Positions 17,597 through 25,276 of a stretch of 64,000 nucleotides of DNA are shown here, in pieces. Location of the stretch: positions 31,317-95,316 of the forward strand of contig CAJTVT010000005.1 of the NCBI GenBank assembly GCA_910580015.1, in the 5' to 3' direction. Within the stretch, counting starts at the first letter, position 1; every line of letters begins with the position of its first letter. Origin of the DNA: an uncultured Lachnospiraceae bacterium. GTDB taxonomy: Bacteria; Bacillota; Clostridia; Lachnospirales; Lachnospiraceae. The translations under genes were made by a program, and so were the position numbers. The notes under the pieces are model-generated. The model did no database searches and had not been told where the DNA came from. It saw only the letters and a program-made list of their open reading frames with translations.

Positions 17597-19489
17597 ATGG
17601 AACATTTTTCAAAATTAGATATGTACTACCTGGGTCAGGGAACCCATTATGACATTTATAAAAAATTGGGTGCACATCCTATGAAGGATGATGGAAAAGA
17701 GGGTGTATATTTTGCAGTATGGGCTCCAAACGCTCAGATGGTATCTGTAATTGGAGAATTTAATAATTGGAAGGAACATGCAAACGAGATGACCAGGCTT
17801 GAGCCAATGGGGGTTTATGAGTTGTTTGTGCCAGAGGCATCTGTGGGTGATTTATATAAATTTTATATAGAAACACCAGATGGAAGACAGCTCTATAAAG
17901 CAGATCCATATGCAAATTATGCAGAGCTTCGTCCAGGAACAGCTTCGAGAATTACAGATATCAACAACTTTAAATGGACAGATACGAAATGGATGGAGAA
18001 ACGTCAGGCATGCAAAGATGTTCATACCCAGCCAATGGCAATTTACGAGGTACATCCAGGTTCCTGGATGCGTCATCCAGGTAGGGAAGACGAAGGATTT
18101 TATACCTATCGGGAGTTGGCAGAGAGACTTACAGATTATGTAAAAGAGATGGGTTATACGCATGTGGAACTGATGGGAATCTCAGAATATCCATTTGATG
18201 GTTCCTGGGGCTACCAGGTTACCGGATATTATGCGCCCACTTCAAGATATGGGACCCCGGAAGATTTTGCTTATCTTGTGGATTACTTGCATAAAAATAA
18301 TATCGGTGTAATTTTGGATTGGGTTCCAGCACATTTCCCCAGAGATGCACATGGCCTTGCTGAGTTTGATGGAAGTTGTCTGTATGAATATGCAGATCCC
18401 AGGAAAGGAGAGCATCCCGACTGGGGTACGAAGATTTTTGATTATGGCCGAACGGAGGTTAAGAATTTCCTGATTGGCAGTGCTTTGATGTGGATTGAAC
18501 ATTATCATATTGATGGTCTGCGGGTAGACGCTGTAGCTTCTATGCTGTATCTGGATTATGGAAAACAGGATGGTCAGTGGGTTGCCAATGAATTTGGAGG
18601 CAATAAGAATCTGGAGGCAATCGAGTTCTTTAAACATATCAATACATTGATATTAGGTAGAAATCCTGGAACTGTCATGATCGCAGAGGAATCCACTGCC
18701 TGGCCAAGAGTTACCGGAAGAGTGGAAGATGAGGGCCTGAACTTCAGCTATAAGTGGAATATGGGATGGATGCATGACTTTTTGGATTATATGAAATTGG
18801 ATCCTTATTTCCGAAAAGATAATCATAACCGTATGACATTTGCGATGAGTTATAACAGCAGTGAGGAGTATATTTTAGTGTTGTCACACGATGAGGTGGT
18901 GCATTTAAAATGCTCAATGGTCAATAAAATGCCAGGACTGGGTGAGGAGAAATTTGCAAATTTGAAAGCTGGTTATGGCTTTATGATGGGACATCCAGGG
19001 AAGAAATTGTTGTTTATGGGACAGGAATTTGGTCAGTTACGTGAGTGGAGTGAGGAACGTGAATTGGATTGGTTCCTTTTGCAGGAGCCAGAGCATCTCC
19101 AATTACAGACATATGTGAAAGATCTCCTGCATATATACAACAAATATCCTGCAATGTATGAAGCGGACAGTTCTATTGATAACTTTGAATGGATCAATGC
19201 GGATGATAATTATCGAAGTGTCTTCAGTTTCCTGCGCAAGAGCAAAGATGGTAAAAATAATCTGCTGTTTGTCTGCAATTTCACCCCGATGGAGTGGGAA
19301 GATTACCGGGTAGGAGTTCCAGCGAAGAAACAATATAAACTTATCTTTAACAGTGATGATAAGAAGTATGGTGGAACGGGCGAGAAACGTCCTCAGGTAT
19401 ATAAGGCAGTAAAAGAAGAGTGCGATAACCGTCCATATTCCTTTGATTATCCGTTACCAGCTTATGGAGTGGCAATTTTCCAGTATTAA
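17597..19489 (+). CDS. glgB: 1,4-alpha-glucan branching enzyme GlgB
   Basis: A 630-residue GH13 branching enzyme that introduces alpha-1,6 branches into glycogen. The N-terminal CBM48-type domain (LGAHP, VYFAVWAPNAQMVSVIGEFN) covers residues 1-110. The catalytic barrel has the GH13 regions: the nucleophile Asp311 in DGLRVDAVAS, the acid/base pair in AEESTAWP (residues 363-370) and LSHDEVVH, which carries the transition-state Asp. A C-terminal beta domain ends PAYGVAIFQY. A GTG at 17588 is possible, but AGGAG at 17584-17588 sits 8 bases before the ATG at 17597, which is preferred. No other glycogen gene (glgC, glgA, glgP) is nearby; it follows the TPR/P-loop gene with 18 bases between, and a strong terminator comes after. 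Confidence 0.95.
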   Translation: MEHFSKLDMYYLGQGTHYDIYKKLGAHPMKDDGKEGVYFAVWAPNAQMVSVIGEFNNWKEHANEMTRLEPMGVYELFVPEASVGDLYKFYIETPDGRQLYKADPYANYAELRPGTASRITDINNFKWTDTKWMEKRQACKDVHTQPMAIYEVHPGSWMRHPGREDEGFYTYRELAERLTDYVKEMGYTHVELMGISEYPFDGSWGYQVTGYYAPTSRYGTPEDFAYLVDYLHKNNIGVILDWVPAHFPRDAHGLAEFDGSCLYEYADPRKGEHPDWGTKIFDYGRTEVKNFLIGSALMWIEHYHIDGLRVDAVASMLYLDYGKQDGQWVANEFGGNKNLEAIEFFKHINTLILGRNPGTVMIAEESTAWPRVTGRVEDEGLNFSYKWNMGWMHDFLDYMKLDPYFRKDNHNRMTFAMSYNSSEEYILVLSHDEVVHLKCSMVNKMPGLGEEKFANLKAGYGFMMGHPGKKLLFMGQEFGQLREWSEERELDWFLLQEPEHLQLQTYVKDLLHIYNKYPAMYEADSSIDNFEWINADDNYRSVFSFLRKSKDGKNNLLFVCNFTPMEWEDYRVGVPAKKQYKLIFNSDDKKYGGTGEKRPQVYKAVKEECDNRPYSFDYPLPAYGVAIFQY

Positions 19490-19567
19490 GAAGTGATTAA
19501 TTCAGACATAGAGAGAGGCTGTTGCATAAGGCAGTGTTCATAAAGAAGTATATTAAATTTTTGGCAG

Positions 19568-19600
19568 AATCGGCGTGGTAAAATTCACGCCGATTTCTTT
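19568..19600 (+). terminator. rho-independent terminator after glgB
   Basis: A 10-base perfect GC-rich stem (19568-19577 with 19586-19595, arms AATCGGCGTG and its complement) with an eight-base loop is followed by TCTTT. It closes the TPR-glgB transcript. Confidence 0.8.
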
Positions 19601-19632
19601 GCAAGTTGACGAATTAAATTTACGTGGAGGGA

Positions 19633-19800
19633 TCTAGTGTAGTGACCACCTGACAATCAGACCAATTACTTGCCTGAATTTCCATCTACTGCGTTAGATT
19701 TTCTAGTCGTAGCCACCGCTACGCCGTCAAAAATCTGCCTTGCAGAATGAAAATTCATTCTGCGTAATTAGTCTAAATGTTAGGCGGTCAATACACTAGA
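19633..19800. repeat. palindromic repeat element, copy 1
   Basis: A 168-base element bounded by terminal inverted repeats: the first 30 bases (TCTAGTGTAGTGACC...) pair with the last 30, with 25 of 30 positions complementary. Inside is a conserved core with its own hairpin, GATTTT...CGTAGC-CACC-GCTACG...AAAATC. A diverged second copy lies at 45099-45264. Core sequences of the two are nearly identical, while the arms differ but remain self-complementary. There is no coding capacity. It resembles a MITE or a transcribed structured repeat; no direct target duplication is obvious apart from the CTAG at each tip. Together with the terminator and the promoter below, this accounts for most of the 509-base gap between genes. 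Confidence 0.8.
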
Positions 19801-19870
19801 GTAAGTGGATTCCACATAAATTAAAATTGTTGCTTTATATAAAAGCATTTTAGTTACATAAAGATGACAG

Positions 19871-19899
19871 TTGACGTTATGGGAAATCTGATTTAGAAT
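19871..19899 (+). promoter_or_regulatory. sigma-A-type promoter of the GNAT pair
   Basis: TTGACG at 19871-19876, a 17-base spacer and TAGAAT at 19894-19899. The start codon of the small first gene is 99 bases downstream, which leaves an untranslated leader of about 90 bases. Confidence 0.65.
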
Positions 19900-19998
19900 A
19901 TAGTCACAGAACAGGCAATAAAAAAGAATTGTATCATCTGTTTTTCTACATATACTATTATGTATGATTATGGTTCATTTGGACAAGGAGGTGCTATT

Positions 19999-20184
19999 AT
20001 GGCTACATCTAGTATTTTTGCAAAAGTTCGTATTGATAATGCAAAACAGGCAGAGGCCTTTATAGATGCGCTGGTGGAATCAGAAAATAAGCCTAAGAGA
20101 AAGCCGGCGGCAACAGTGAAACCACCATTGACAGATTACGATGCGATTAGGCGGCTGATGGCGAAGGGAGATACAGCCAAATGA
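19999..20184 (+). CDS. small putative antitoxin partner of a GNAT protein
   Basis: A 61-residue protein: MATSSIFAKVRIDNAKQAEA begins a short helix-strand segment, followed by a basic, Pro-rich linker (KPKRKPAATVKPP) and a final helix DYDAIRRLMAKGDTAK. It is not a classic ribbon-helix-helix DUF1778 antitoxin. The frame opens upstream at 19960, but AAGGAGGTG at 19985-19993 fixes the ATG at 19999. Its stop overlaps the next start in ATGA, meaning tight translational coupling. The antitoxin role is inferred from position (first gene, small, basic) and from the acetyltransferase that follows. A C-terminal tail that binds the partner is plausible but unproven. Confidence 0.65.
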   Translation: MATSSIFAKVRIDNAKQAEAFIDALVESENKPKRKPAATVKPPLTDYDAIRRLMAKGDTAK

Positions 20185-20765
20185 GACAGTTTGAAACAGT
20201 GAATATTTTGGATATGATTGGGGCAATCGGAGAGGCAAAACTGAAACAGTGTCTTTCCGATTTTTCCTGTCCGATAAATCCAGAAATTGAGCAGTTTGTG
20301 AGAAATAATGCAATTGAATTTGCAAAGAAAAAATTATCTGTTACATATTTTGTAGTAAATGAATTTGGTAAGATTGTGGCAGTTTTTACGCTTGCACACA
20401 AAGCGGTAGAGATTGGAAATGCTAGTTTATCCAATTCTAAGCGTAAAAAAATAAGTAGGTATGCGATTTTGGACGCAGAAGTGGGTAGTTATACCATATC
20501 TGCTATTTTAATTGCACAGTTTGGAAAAAATTATGCTGTGGATGGTGGAAAAGGTATCAGTGGAAATGAACTGATGGATTTTACATTTGAAATTCTGGAG
20601 ATGGTTCAGCATGATATTGGCGGAGGAATTGTGTTTCTTGAATGTGAGGATAAGGTGAAACTGCTAGACTTTTATCGGAGTGAAAAAAATGGATTTTTGC
20701 CGTTTAACGAAAGATATTCGGCCAATGATAAAATAAAATATATTCAGTTGTTCCACTTCTTTTAG
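20181..20765 (+). CDS. GNAT-family acetyltransferase, possible toxin
   Basis: A 194-residue protein of GNAT type. The central part has a beta strand VTYFVVNEFGKIVAVFTLA, then AILDAEVGSYTISAILIAQ as the acetyl-CoA-binding strand region, a helix after GGKGISGNELMDFTFE and a late strand GGGIVFLECED followed by LLDFYRSEKNGFLPFNER, the typical C-terminal GNAT element. The layout strand-helix-strand-FY...GF matches GNAT toxins such as TacT/AtaT-type enzymes that acetylate aminoacyl-tRNA, but ordinary GNAT enzymes look alike. The ATGA overlap with the small upstream gene supports a two-gene module. A hairpin terminator follows. Toxic activity is inference only. Confidence 0.7.
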   Translation: MRQFETVNILDMIGAIGEAKLKQCLSDFSCPINPEIEQFVRNNAIEFAKKKLSVTYFVVNEFGKIVAVFTLAHKAVEIGNASLSNSKRKKISRYAILDAEVGSYTISAILIAQFGKNYAVDGGKGISGNELMDFTFEILEMVQHDIGGGIVFLECEDKVKLLDFYRSEKNGFLPFNERYSANDKIKYIQLFHFF

Positions 20766-20771
20766 TGATAA

Positions 20772-20812
20772 AAAGCCAGAAAGTGACATTTGATAAATTC
20801 TCTGGCTTTCTA
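20772..20812. terminator. bidirectional terminator
   Basis: Arms AAAGCCAGA at 20772-20780 and TCTGGCTTT at 20801-20809 form a perfect 9-base stem with a 20-base loop. T-rich bases lie on the outside of both arms (TTCTATTT on the plus side, TTTTTATC on the minus side). It can end the GNAT gene and, from the other side, cbiK. Confidence 0.65.
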
Positions 20813-20921
20813 TTTACGTAAAGGTTTTTGTAACAATGATTTTTATATAAAAATAGGATCATTTTGGAATGCTAAATCGACAGTTAGCATAGGTTACAAT
20901 GTTTTTTATTGGCTACGATCA

Positions 20922-21707
20922 TTAATGCAGCAGCCCTTTTTGCAGATGTTCCAGATAAATATTTCGTATTCCCTCATATTCTCCCAACCCTTTTATATGA
21001 CATATAACCGGATAACCAGCAGCTTCGAATTGAGATTTCCAGGAATCTTTTTGGTTTCCTGCCATATCCTTGTTGGCGTGATCGCCCGCTGTCAACATGA
21101 ATGGAAGTAAGTGGATTCGTTTTACTGAGGTTTTTTGAATCTGGCGAAGCAGTGTCTGAAAACTTGGATAGGCTTCCACTGTTCCCAGAAATATATTCGG
21201 GTGTTCTAGATCTTTTAACATATAATCTAACGCGGCATAGACAGAGTTCGCATGATGGGTGGTTCCATGCCCCATAAGTACCAACGCTTCCTCATGGGAT
21301 AGAGTTTTGTACTCGGCCATCAGGCAATTTAGTACCTTTCTGTGGTCTTCTGTGGTAGTTAACAAAGGATCGCAAAAAGTAACTTCTATAGAGTCCATCG
21401 CCCGTTCTAAGATGGTATGTATCATGATATCATTTTCTAGTCCATTGATGAGATGTGTCGGCTGTACGGTTAATTTTTGAACGCCATCTGCAACAATGGT
21501 CTCCATTGCCTCTTCCACAGAAGGAATAGAGAGATTGTCTCGTTTTCTCAAAATATTGAGGATCATTTTGCTTGTCCATGCCTCATAGATAGCATAGTCA
21601 GGAAAATGTTCGGTTACATCTGTGAAGATTCGATCAATGGTTTTTGCCTTGCTTTCCAGATAACTAGTGCCAAAACTGACCAATAAAATAGCTTTTTTTT
21701 GACTCAT
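20922..21707 (-). CDS. cbiK: sirohydrochlorin cobaltochelatase CbiK
   Basis: A 261-residue anaerobic cobalt chelatase that inserts cobalt into sirohydrochlorin or its precorrin form, an early step in cobalamin synthesis. Family signs: N-terminal AILLVSFGTSYLESKAKTID, the TVQPTHLINGLEND segment with the metal-proximal His, LVLMGHGTTHHANSVYAALD with clustered histidines, and the final LLPFMLTAGDHANKDMAG, which carries the catalytic His. The frame extends 12 codons upstream to 21743, but AAAGGA before the ATG at 21707 and the family N-terminus MSQKKAILLVSFG favour the shorter form. No other cobalamin gene is nearby, so it is an isolated gene here. It has no signal peptide and acts in the cytoplasm. 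Confidence 0.9.
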   Translation of the reverse strand: MSQKKAILLVSFGTSYLESKAKTIDRIFTDVTEHFPDYAIYEAWTSKMILNILRKRDNLSIPSVEEAMETIVADGVQKLTVQPTHLINGLENDIMIHTILERAMDSIEVTFCDPLLTTTEDHRKVLNCLMAEYKTLSHEEALVLMGHGTTHHANSVYAALDYMLKDLEHPNIFLGTVEAYPSFQTLLRQIQKTSVKRIHLLPFMLTAGDHANKDMAGNQKDSWKSQFEAAGYPVICHIKGLGEYEGIRNIYLEHLQKGLLH

Positions 21708-21863
21708 GGGGAAATCCTTTCTTTCAATTGTATCGTAAAACATTGGAAAATTTTAAAAAATGCGAGATATGGTTGATTATATGTCATGTTAGGCATGTTT
21801 GCAAGATTGGACGGATTATTTGTCATAATTATTTTGGAGTTAGGCTGTCAAAGGAATACATAC

Positions 21864-21893
21864 TTGGCAAAATTAGACAGAATATGCTATACT
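21864..21893 (+). promoter_or_regulatory. sigma-A-type promoter of the patatin gene
   Basis: TTGGCA at 21864-21869 and TATACT at 21888-21893 with an 18-base spacer, 41 bases before the ATG of the patatin-like gene. Confidence 0.6.
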
Positions 21894-21933
21894 GAAAAAC
21901 AATATAATCATGACATAAAAAGGGGGAATCCGT

Positions 21934-23247
21934 ATGCGCAGAGCAATTGCACTTTGCGGCGGTGGCACCAAAGGAGCCTATGAATTGGGTGTTTGGAGGG
22001 CTATCCAGGAACTTGATATCAATTATCAAATTGTGACAGGAACCTCCATAGGAGCCATCAATGGCGCGTTGATGGCATCTAGGGATTATGAACTGGCTAA
22101 GGAGCTATGGAACAACATCCGAATGGAGGATGTGATGCTGGATGGGGTAAATCTTGTGAATACGGTGGAGGGGATGTATAATCAGCGGAATGCTCTTGGT
22201 CCATTTTTAAAAAAATTTGTTAAAAATAAGGGTGCAGACATTTCTCCCTTTTTGGAATTTATCGATCGGATGGTAGATGAGGAGAAGGTGAGAAATTCTG
22301 ACATAGATTATGGACTGGTAACCGTGCAAGTGTCTTCCATGAAAGCTCTGGAATTGACTAAGGAGGAGATTCCTAAGGGAAAGTTAAAAGATTTTATCAT
22401 GGCCTCTGCCTCCATTTTCCCAATTTTTCCAATGCATAAAATAGACAGAGAATTTTACCTGGATGGTTGCTATTATGATAATCTTCCGATCGACCTAGCG
22501 CTAAAAATGGGTGCAGATGAGGTGATCGCTGTTGATTTACATACGACGCCCAGTCATGCCAATTATGTGAATAAGCCATATGTAACATATATTACACCAA
22601 GCCGTTCTCTCGGAACCATGTTGAATTTTGAGCGACAGGTGTTGGATGGCAATATCAGGTTGGGATACTATGATGCTATGAAGGCATTTGGCTGGATGGA
22701 GGGGCGACGATATCAGTTTTATGTGGATGAAATAAGCCATTACCAGAAGGAAATTCTAGATTTTACCTCAAAGGTGGCCAGGACAGAATCCTATTTGACA
22801 GAGGGAACCTTCAACCATTTTGTGAAACCAGGAGACAGTAAACGACTGTGCGGCACGATTGAAGAATATGTTGGGAGGAAAACTGGCAGTTATACCAGGG
22901 AAGAATATTTCATTGCAGCGGCAGAGATCAGTGGGGAGATTTTTCAGATAGATACGGAAAAATCATGGCATTTTACGGATTTTGTCAGGGAATTATTGGG
23001 AAGACTGAAGATGAGAGAAGCTTACCCAGACATTTCTGTTTTTGAGAAACGTGGAGGAATGGAGTTGGCGCATCGTCTTACAGAGTTGAAAATGAGGGCA
23101 GATAGTAATCATATTACAGGGTGCATTTATTATGGATATCGAGAGGGTAGGATTGATCTGACGGCACAGTTAGGGCTGCTTACTTTTCTTCCCTATGAGC
23201 TTGCGGCAGCCTTGTTTCTTTTGACAGTTGGGAAAGAGAGGCTTTGA
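21934..23247 (+). CDS. patatin-like phospholipase
   Basis: A 437-residue protein with an N-terminal patatin domain that hydrolyses acyl esters of lipids through a Ser-Asp dyad. The oxyanion loop CGGGTKGAYELGVW covers residues 8-21, the nucleophile Ser38 lies in GTSIGAING and the dyad Asp177 in DGCYYDNLP, where the usual DGG/DGA is DGC. Residues after about 280 form a helical extension of unknown role that includes YPDISVFEKRGGMELAHRL and a hydrophobic end (FLPYELAAALFLLTVG), perhaps a membrane contact. AAAGGGGGAATCCGT precedes the ATG. It is a self-contained transcription unit start, and the repeat protein follows after 56 bases. Its natural lipid is unknown. Confidence 0.88.
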   Translation: MRRAIALCGGGTKGAYELGVWRAIQELDINYQIVTGTSIGAINGALMASRDYELAKELWNNIRMEDVMLDGVNLVNTVEGMYNQRNALGPFLKKFVKNKGADISPFLEFIDRMVDEEKVRNSDIDYGLVTVQVSSMKALELTKEEIPKGKLKDFIMASASIFPIFPMHKIDREFYLDGCYYDNLPIDLALKMGADEVIAVDLHTTPSHANYVNKPYVTYITPSRSLGTMLNFERQVLDGNIRLGYYDAMKAFGWMEGRRYQFYVDEISHYQKEILDFTSKVARTESYLTEGTFNHFVKPGDSKRLCGTIEEYVGRKTGSYTREEYFIAAAEISGEIFQIDTEKSWHFTDFVRELLGRLKMREAYPDISVFEKRGGMELAHRLTELKMRADSNHITGCIYYGYREGRIDLTAQLGLLTFLPYELAAALFLLTVGKERL

Positions 23248-23303
23248 GAGAGTAGCACAACAAGAAATCAGGCATATAGTATAGAGATAGAAAAAATGGG
23301 AGA

Positions 23304-24062
23304 ATGACTGTGGACTATAAACAGGAAATTTTTTACAGAAATCCCCAGCAAAATATGTCTAAAGTACCCTTTTATATGGCGTATCCCATGCAGACCGTTT
23401 ATATGGAAGAAATGGAGTATGCCAGGGATTTGGAAAAATTAAAGGGGATGTACCCCAAAGAAGTCCGTTCTATCCAGGAGTTGGTGGAGGATGAATGTGA
23501 TAAGATGGAATACGAAGGAAGCCTAATGTTTGACGAATATCCTGACAAAGTGATGCTGGATCGGATTATAAAGCGAATCTATCATTCTGCCACAGAGGGC
23601 CAACCAGATCTTCAGAGGCTGGAAACAGAACAGTGTGATATCGGACAATATGAGAGGGAACAATATGAGGAAGGCGCCTATGAGGAGTTTCAGGAGATGG
23701 ATATGGAAGCGGAAGAGCTGCCATTAGAGGGAACTTTGATTGAGCAACGTGGCCCAGGAGGGCCAGGTTGGGGACCAGGAAGGCCACCCGGACCACCACC
23801 AGGACCAGGTTGGGGACCAGGAAGGCCACCCGGACCACTACCAGGACCAGGTTGGGGACCAGGAAGACCACCTGGACCGCCACCAGGGCCGGGCTGGGGA
23901 CCAGGAAGACCGCCTGGACCACCACCAGGGCCGGGCTGGGGACCAGGAAGGCCACCCGGACCACCACCAGGTAACGGTCTTCAGAATCTTATACAGGTGC
24001 TGCTTTTTAATGAAATGTATCAACGCCGGTGCAGGCATAAACGGTGCCGCCGCTGGTGGTAA
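23304..24062 (+). CDS. protein with Gly/Pro/Trp tandem repeats
   Basis: A 252-residue protein that I do not recognise. Residues 1-150 are acidic with many Met, Tyr and Glu (YMAYPMQTVYMEEMEYARDL) and contain no signal peptide. Residues 153-222 are five 14-residue units GPGWGPGRPPGPPP. The tail is hydrophobic then very basic: LIQVLLFNEMYQRRCRHKRC followed by RRWW. The ATG at 23304 has GGGAG only 1 base away, so the GTG at 23310 is a real alternative start. It lies between the patatin gene and the methyltransferase gene on the same strand. The acidic head, Pro-rich arm and Arg/Cys/Trp tail suggest a surface- or nucleic-acid-binding spacer protein, but nothing proves this. Confidence 0.65.
   Translation: MTVDYKQEIFYRNPQQNMSKVPFYMAYPMQTVYMEEMEYARDLEKLKGMYPKEVRSIQELVEDECDKMEYEGSLMFDEYPDKVMLDRIIKRIYHSATEGQPDLQRLETEQCDIGQYEREQYEEGAYEEFQEMDMEAEELPLEGTLIEQRGPGGPGWGPGRPPGPPPGPGWGPGRPPGPLPGPGWGPGRPPGPPPGPGWGPGRPPGPPPGPGWGPGRPPGPPPGNGLQNLIQVLLFNEMYQRRCRHKRCRRWW
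23760..23969 (+). repeat. 42-base tandem repeats, 5 copies, in frame
   Basis: Five head-to-tail 42-base units encode GPGWGPGRPPGPPP; unit 2 has Leu for the second-last Pro. Third-position differences (GGACCA versus GGGCCG, CCACCC versus CCGCCT) group units 1-2 apart from units 3-5, as expected from stepwise duplication. The array creates long false frames on both strands. Confidence 0.9.
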
Positions 24063-24103
24063 CAGGTTTTACAAGATTCGAAAGAAAATCAGAAAGGTTT
24101 ACT

Positions 24104-25276
24104 ATGGACAAAATAGAGGAACTTTTATATAAATATTTGAATGAGGAACTGATACAGATTGTAATCAGTAATCCCAGAACCAAGGCGGAGGCTGTTAAAA
24201 TCAGTCTCCGTCCGGTGCTGCTGAGAGAAAAACTGGTCTTTCAGGCAAGTATTCGCCAGAAGGAGAAAGAATTTCACAGAAATCTTCTTTTGTCAGAGGC
24301 AGTACAGCAGATCGTTGTATGGATGAAAGATTATAGGCAGTTGGAAGTGTTCTCCGGGATGGGACAGGCATCTGTGTTGGTAAGCAAAAAAGGGAAGGTG
24401 ACAATTAAGGATAAAAAAACGCCACATTGTGTAAAAGACAGAGATTTATCTCATAATAGAAAAAAGAAATATATTTTAGATCCAGAAAAGAGCGTGGATT
24501 TTCTGGTGGATTTGGGGGTACAGACAAAAGAGGGCAAAATTGTTCATGCCAAATACGATAAATTTCGTCAAATTAACAGGTTTTTAGAATTTATTGAGGA
24601 TGTTTTGCCGGAGCTTCCTAGAGAACGGGAGGTTACGATTCTAGATTTTGGGTGTGGGAAATCTTATCTTACTTTTGCGATGTACCATTATCTGAAGGAA
24701 TTAAAGGGATATCAGGTGCATATTATCGGATTAGATTTAAAGGAAGACGTTATTTCCCATTGCCAAGAGCTGGCAAAACGTTATGGATATCAGGGACTTG
24801 ATTTCTATGTTGGGGATATTGCCGGATATGAGGGAGTAAAACAGGTGGATATGGTGGTAACTTTGCATGCCTGTGATACGGCTACAGATTATGCACTGGA
24901 TAAGGCGATCCGATGGGGGGCTAAGGTGATATTGTCAGTGCCCTGTTGCCAGCATGAGTTAAATGGACAGATGCAAAATGAAATTCTCGCTCCAGTCTTT
25001 CAATATGGGATAATCAAGGAACGTATGGCAGCTCTGTTTACGGACGCGCTTCGTGCTCAGATATTGGAAAGCAAGGGATATCATGTGCAGATTTTAGAAT
25101 TTATTGATATGGAGCATACGCCCAAAAATATATTAATCCGTGGGGTGAAAAAGGGAGAAGCAAAAAGCAGTGAGGATTGCCGTAAAATTATGGATTTTTT
25201 GCAGGTAACACCTACACTGGCTGTGTTACAGGATATAGGAAAGGAAGACAGACAGGATGCGCAAAAGCATAATTAA
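24104..25276 (+). CDS. class I SAM-dependent methyltransferase (Methyltransf_32-like)
   Basis: A 390-residue protein. An N-terminal domain (1-150) holds basic segments SHNRKKKYILD and KIVHAKYDKFRQINRFLEFI, which suggest RNA binding. The Rossmann methyltransferase core begins near residue 180 with motif I ILDFGCGKSYLTFAMYHYL, then IIGLDLKEDVISHC, VGDIAGYEG and VDMVVTLHACDTATDYALDK; the VPCCQHELN motif is typical of the Methyltransf_32/TRM13-like group. The target is probably RNA. The frame opens earlier, inside the repeat gene, but AAAGG upstream of the ATG at 24104 and the absence of repeat overlap favour this start. It overlaps the next gene by 20 bases, so both are translated from one message. 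Confidence 0.78.
   Translation: MDKIEELLYKYLNEELIQIVISNPRTKAEAVKISLRPVLLREKLVFQASIRQKEKEFHRNLLLSEAVQQIVVWMKDYRQLEVFSGMGQASVLVSKKGKVTIKDKKTPHCVKDRDLSHNRKKKYILDPEKSVDFLVDLGVQTKEGKIVHAKYDKFRQINRFLEFIEDVLPELPREREVTILDFGCGKSYLTFAMYHYLKELKGYQVHIIGLDLKEDVISHCQELAKRYGYQGLDFYVGDIAGYEGVKQVDMVVTLHACDTATDYALDKAIRWGAKVILSVPCCQHELNGQMQNEILAPVFQYGIIKERMAALFTDALRAQILESKGYHVQILEFIDMEHTPKNILIRGVKKGEAKSSEDCRKIMDFLQVTPTLAVLQDIGKEDRQDAQKHN

Noticed and set aside
20790..21110. A 106-codon plus-strand frame.
   Set aside because: It covers the 3' part of cbiK on the other strand and the terminator region and has no recognisable family or ribosome site.
23566..24132. Plus- and minus-strand frames over the Gly/Pro repeats.
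   Set aside because: Repeat-driven shadows of the 252-residue protein; no start sites of their own.
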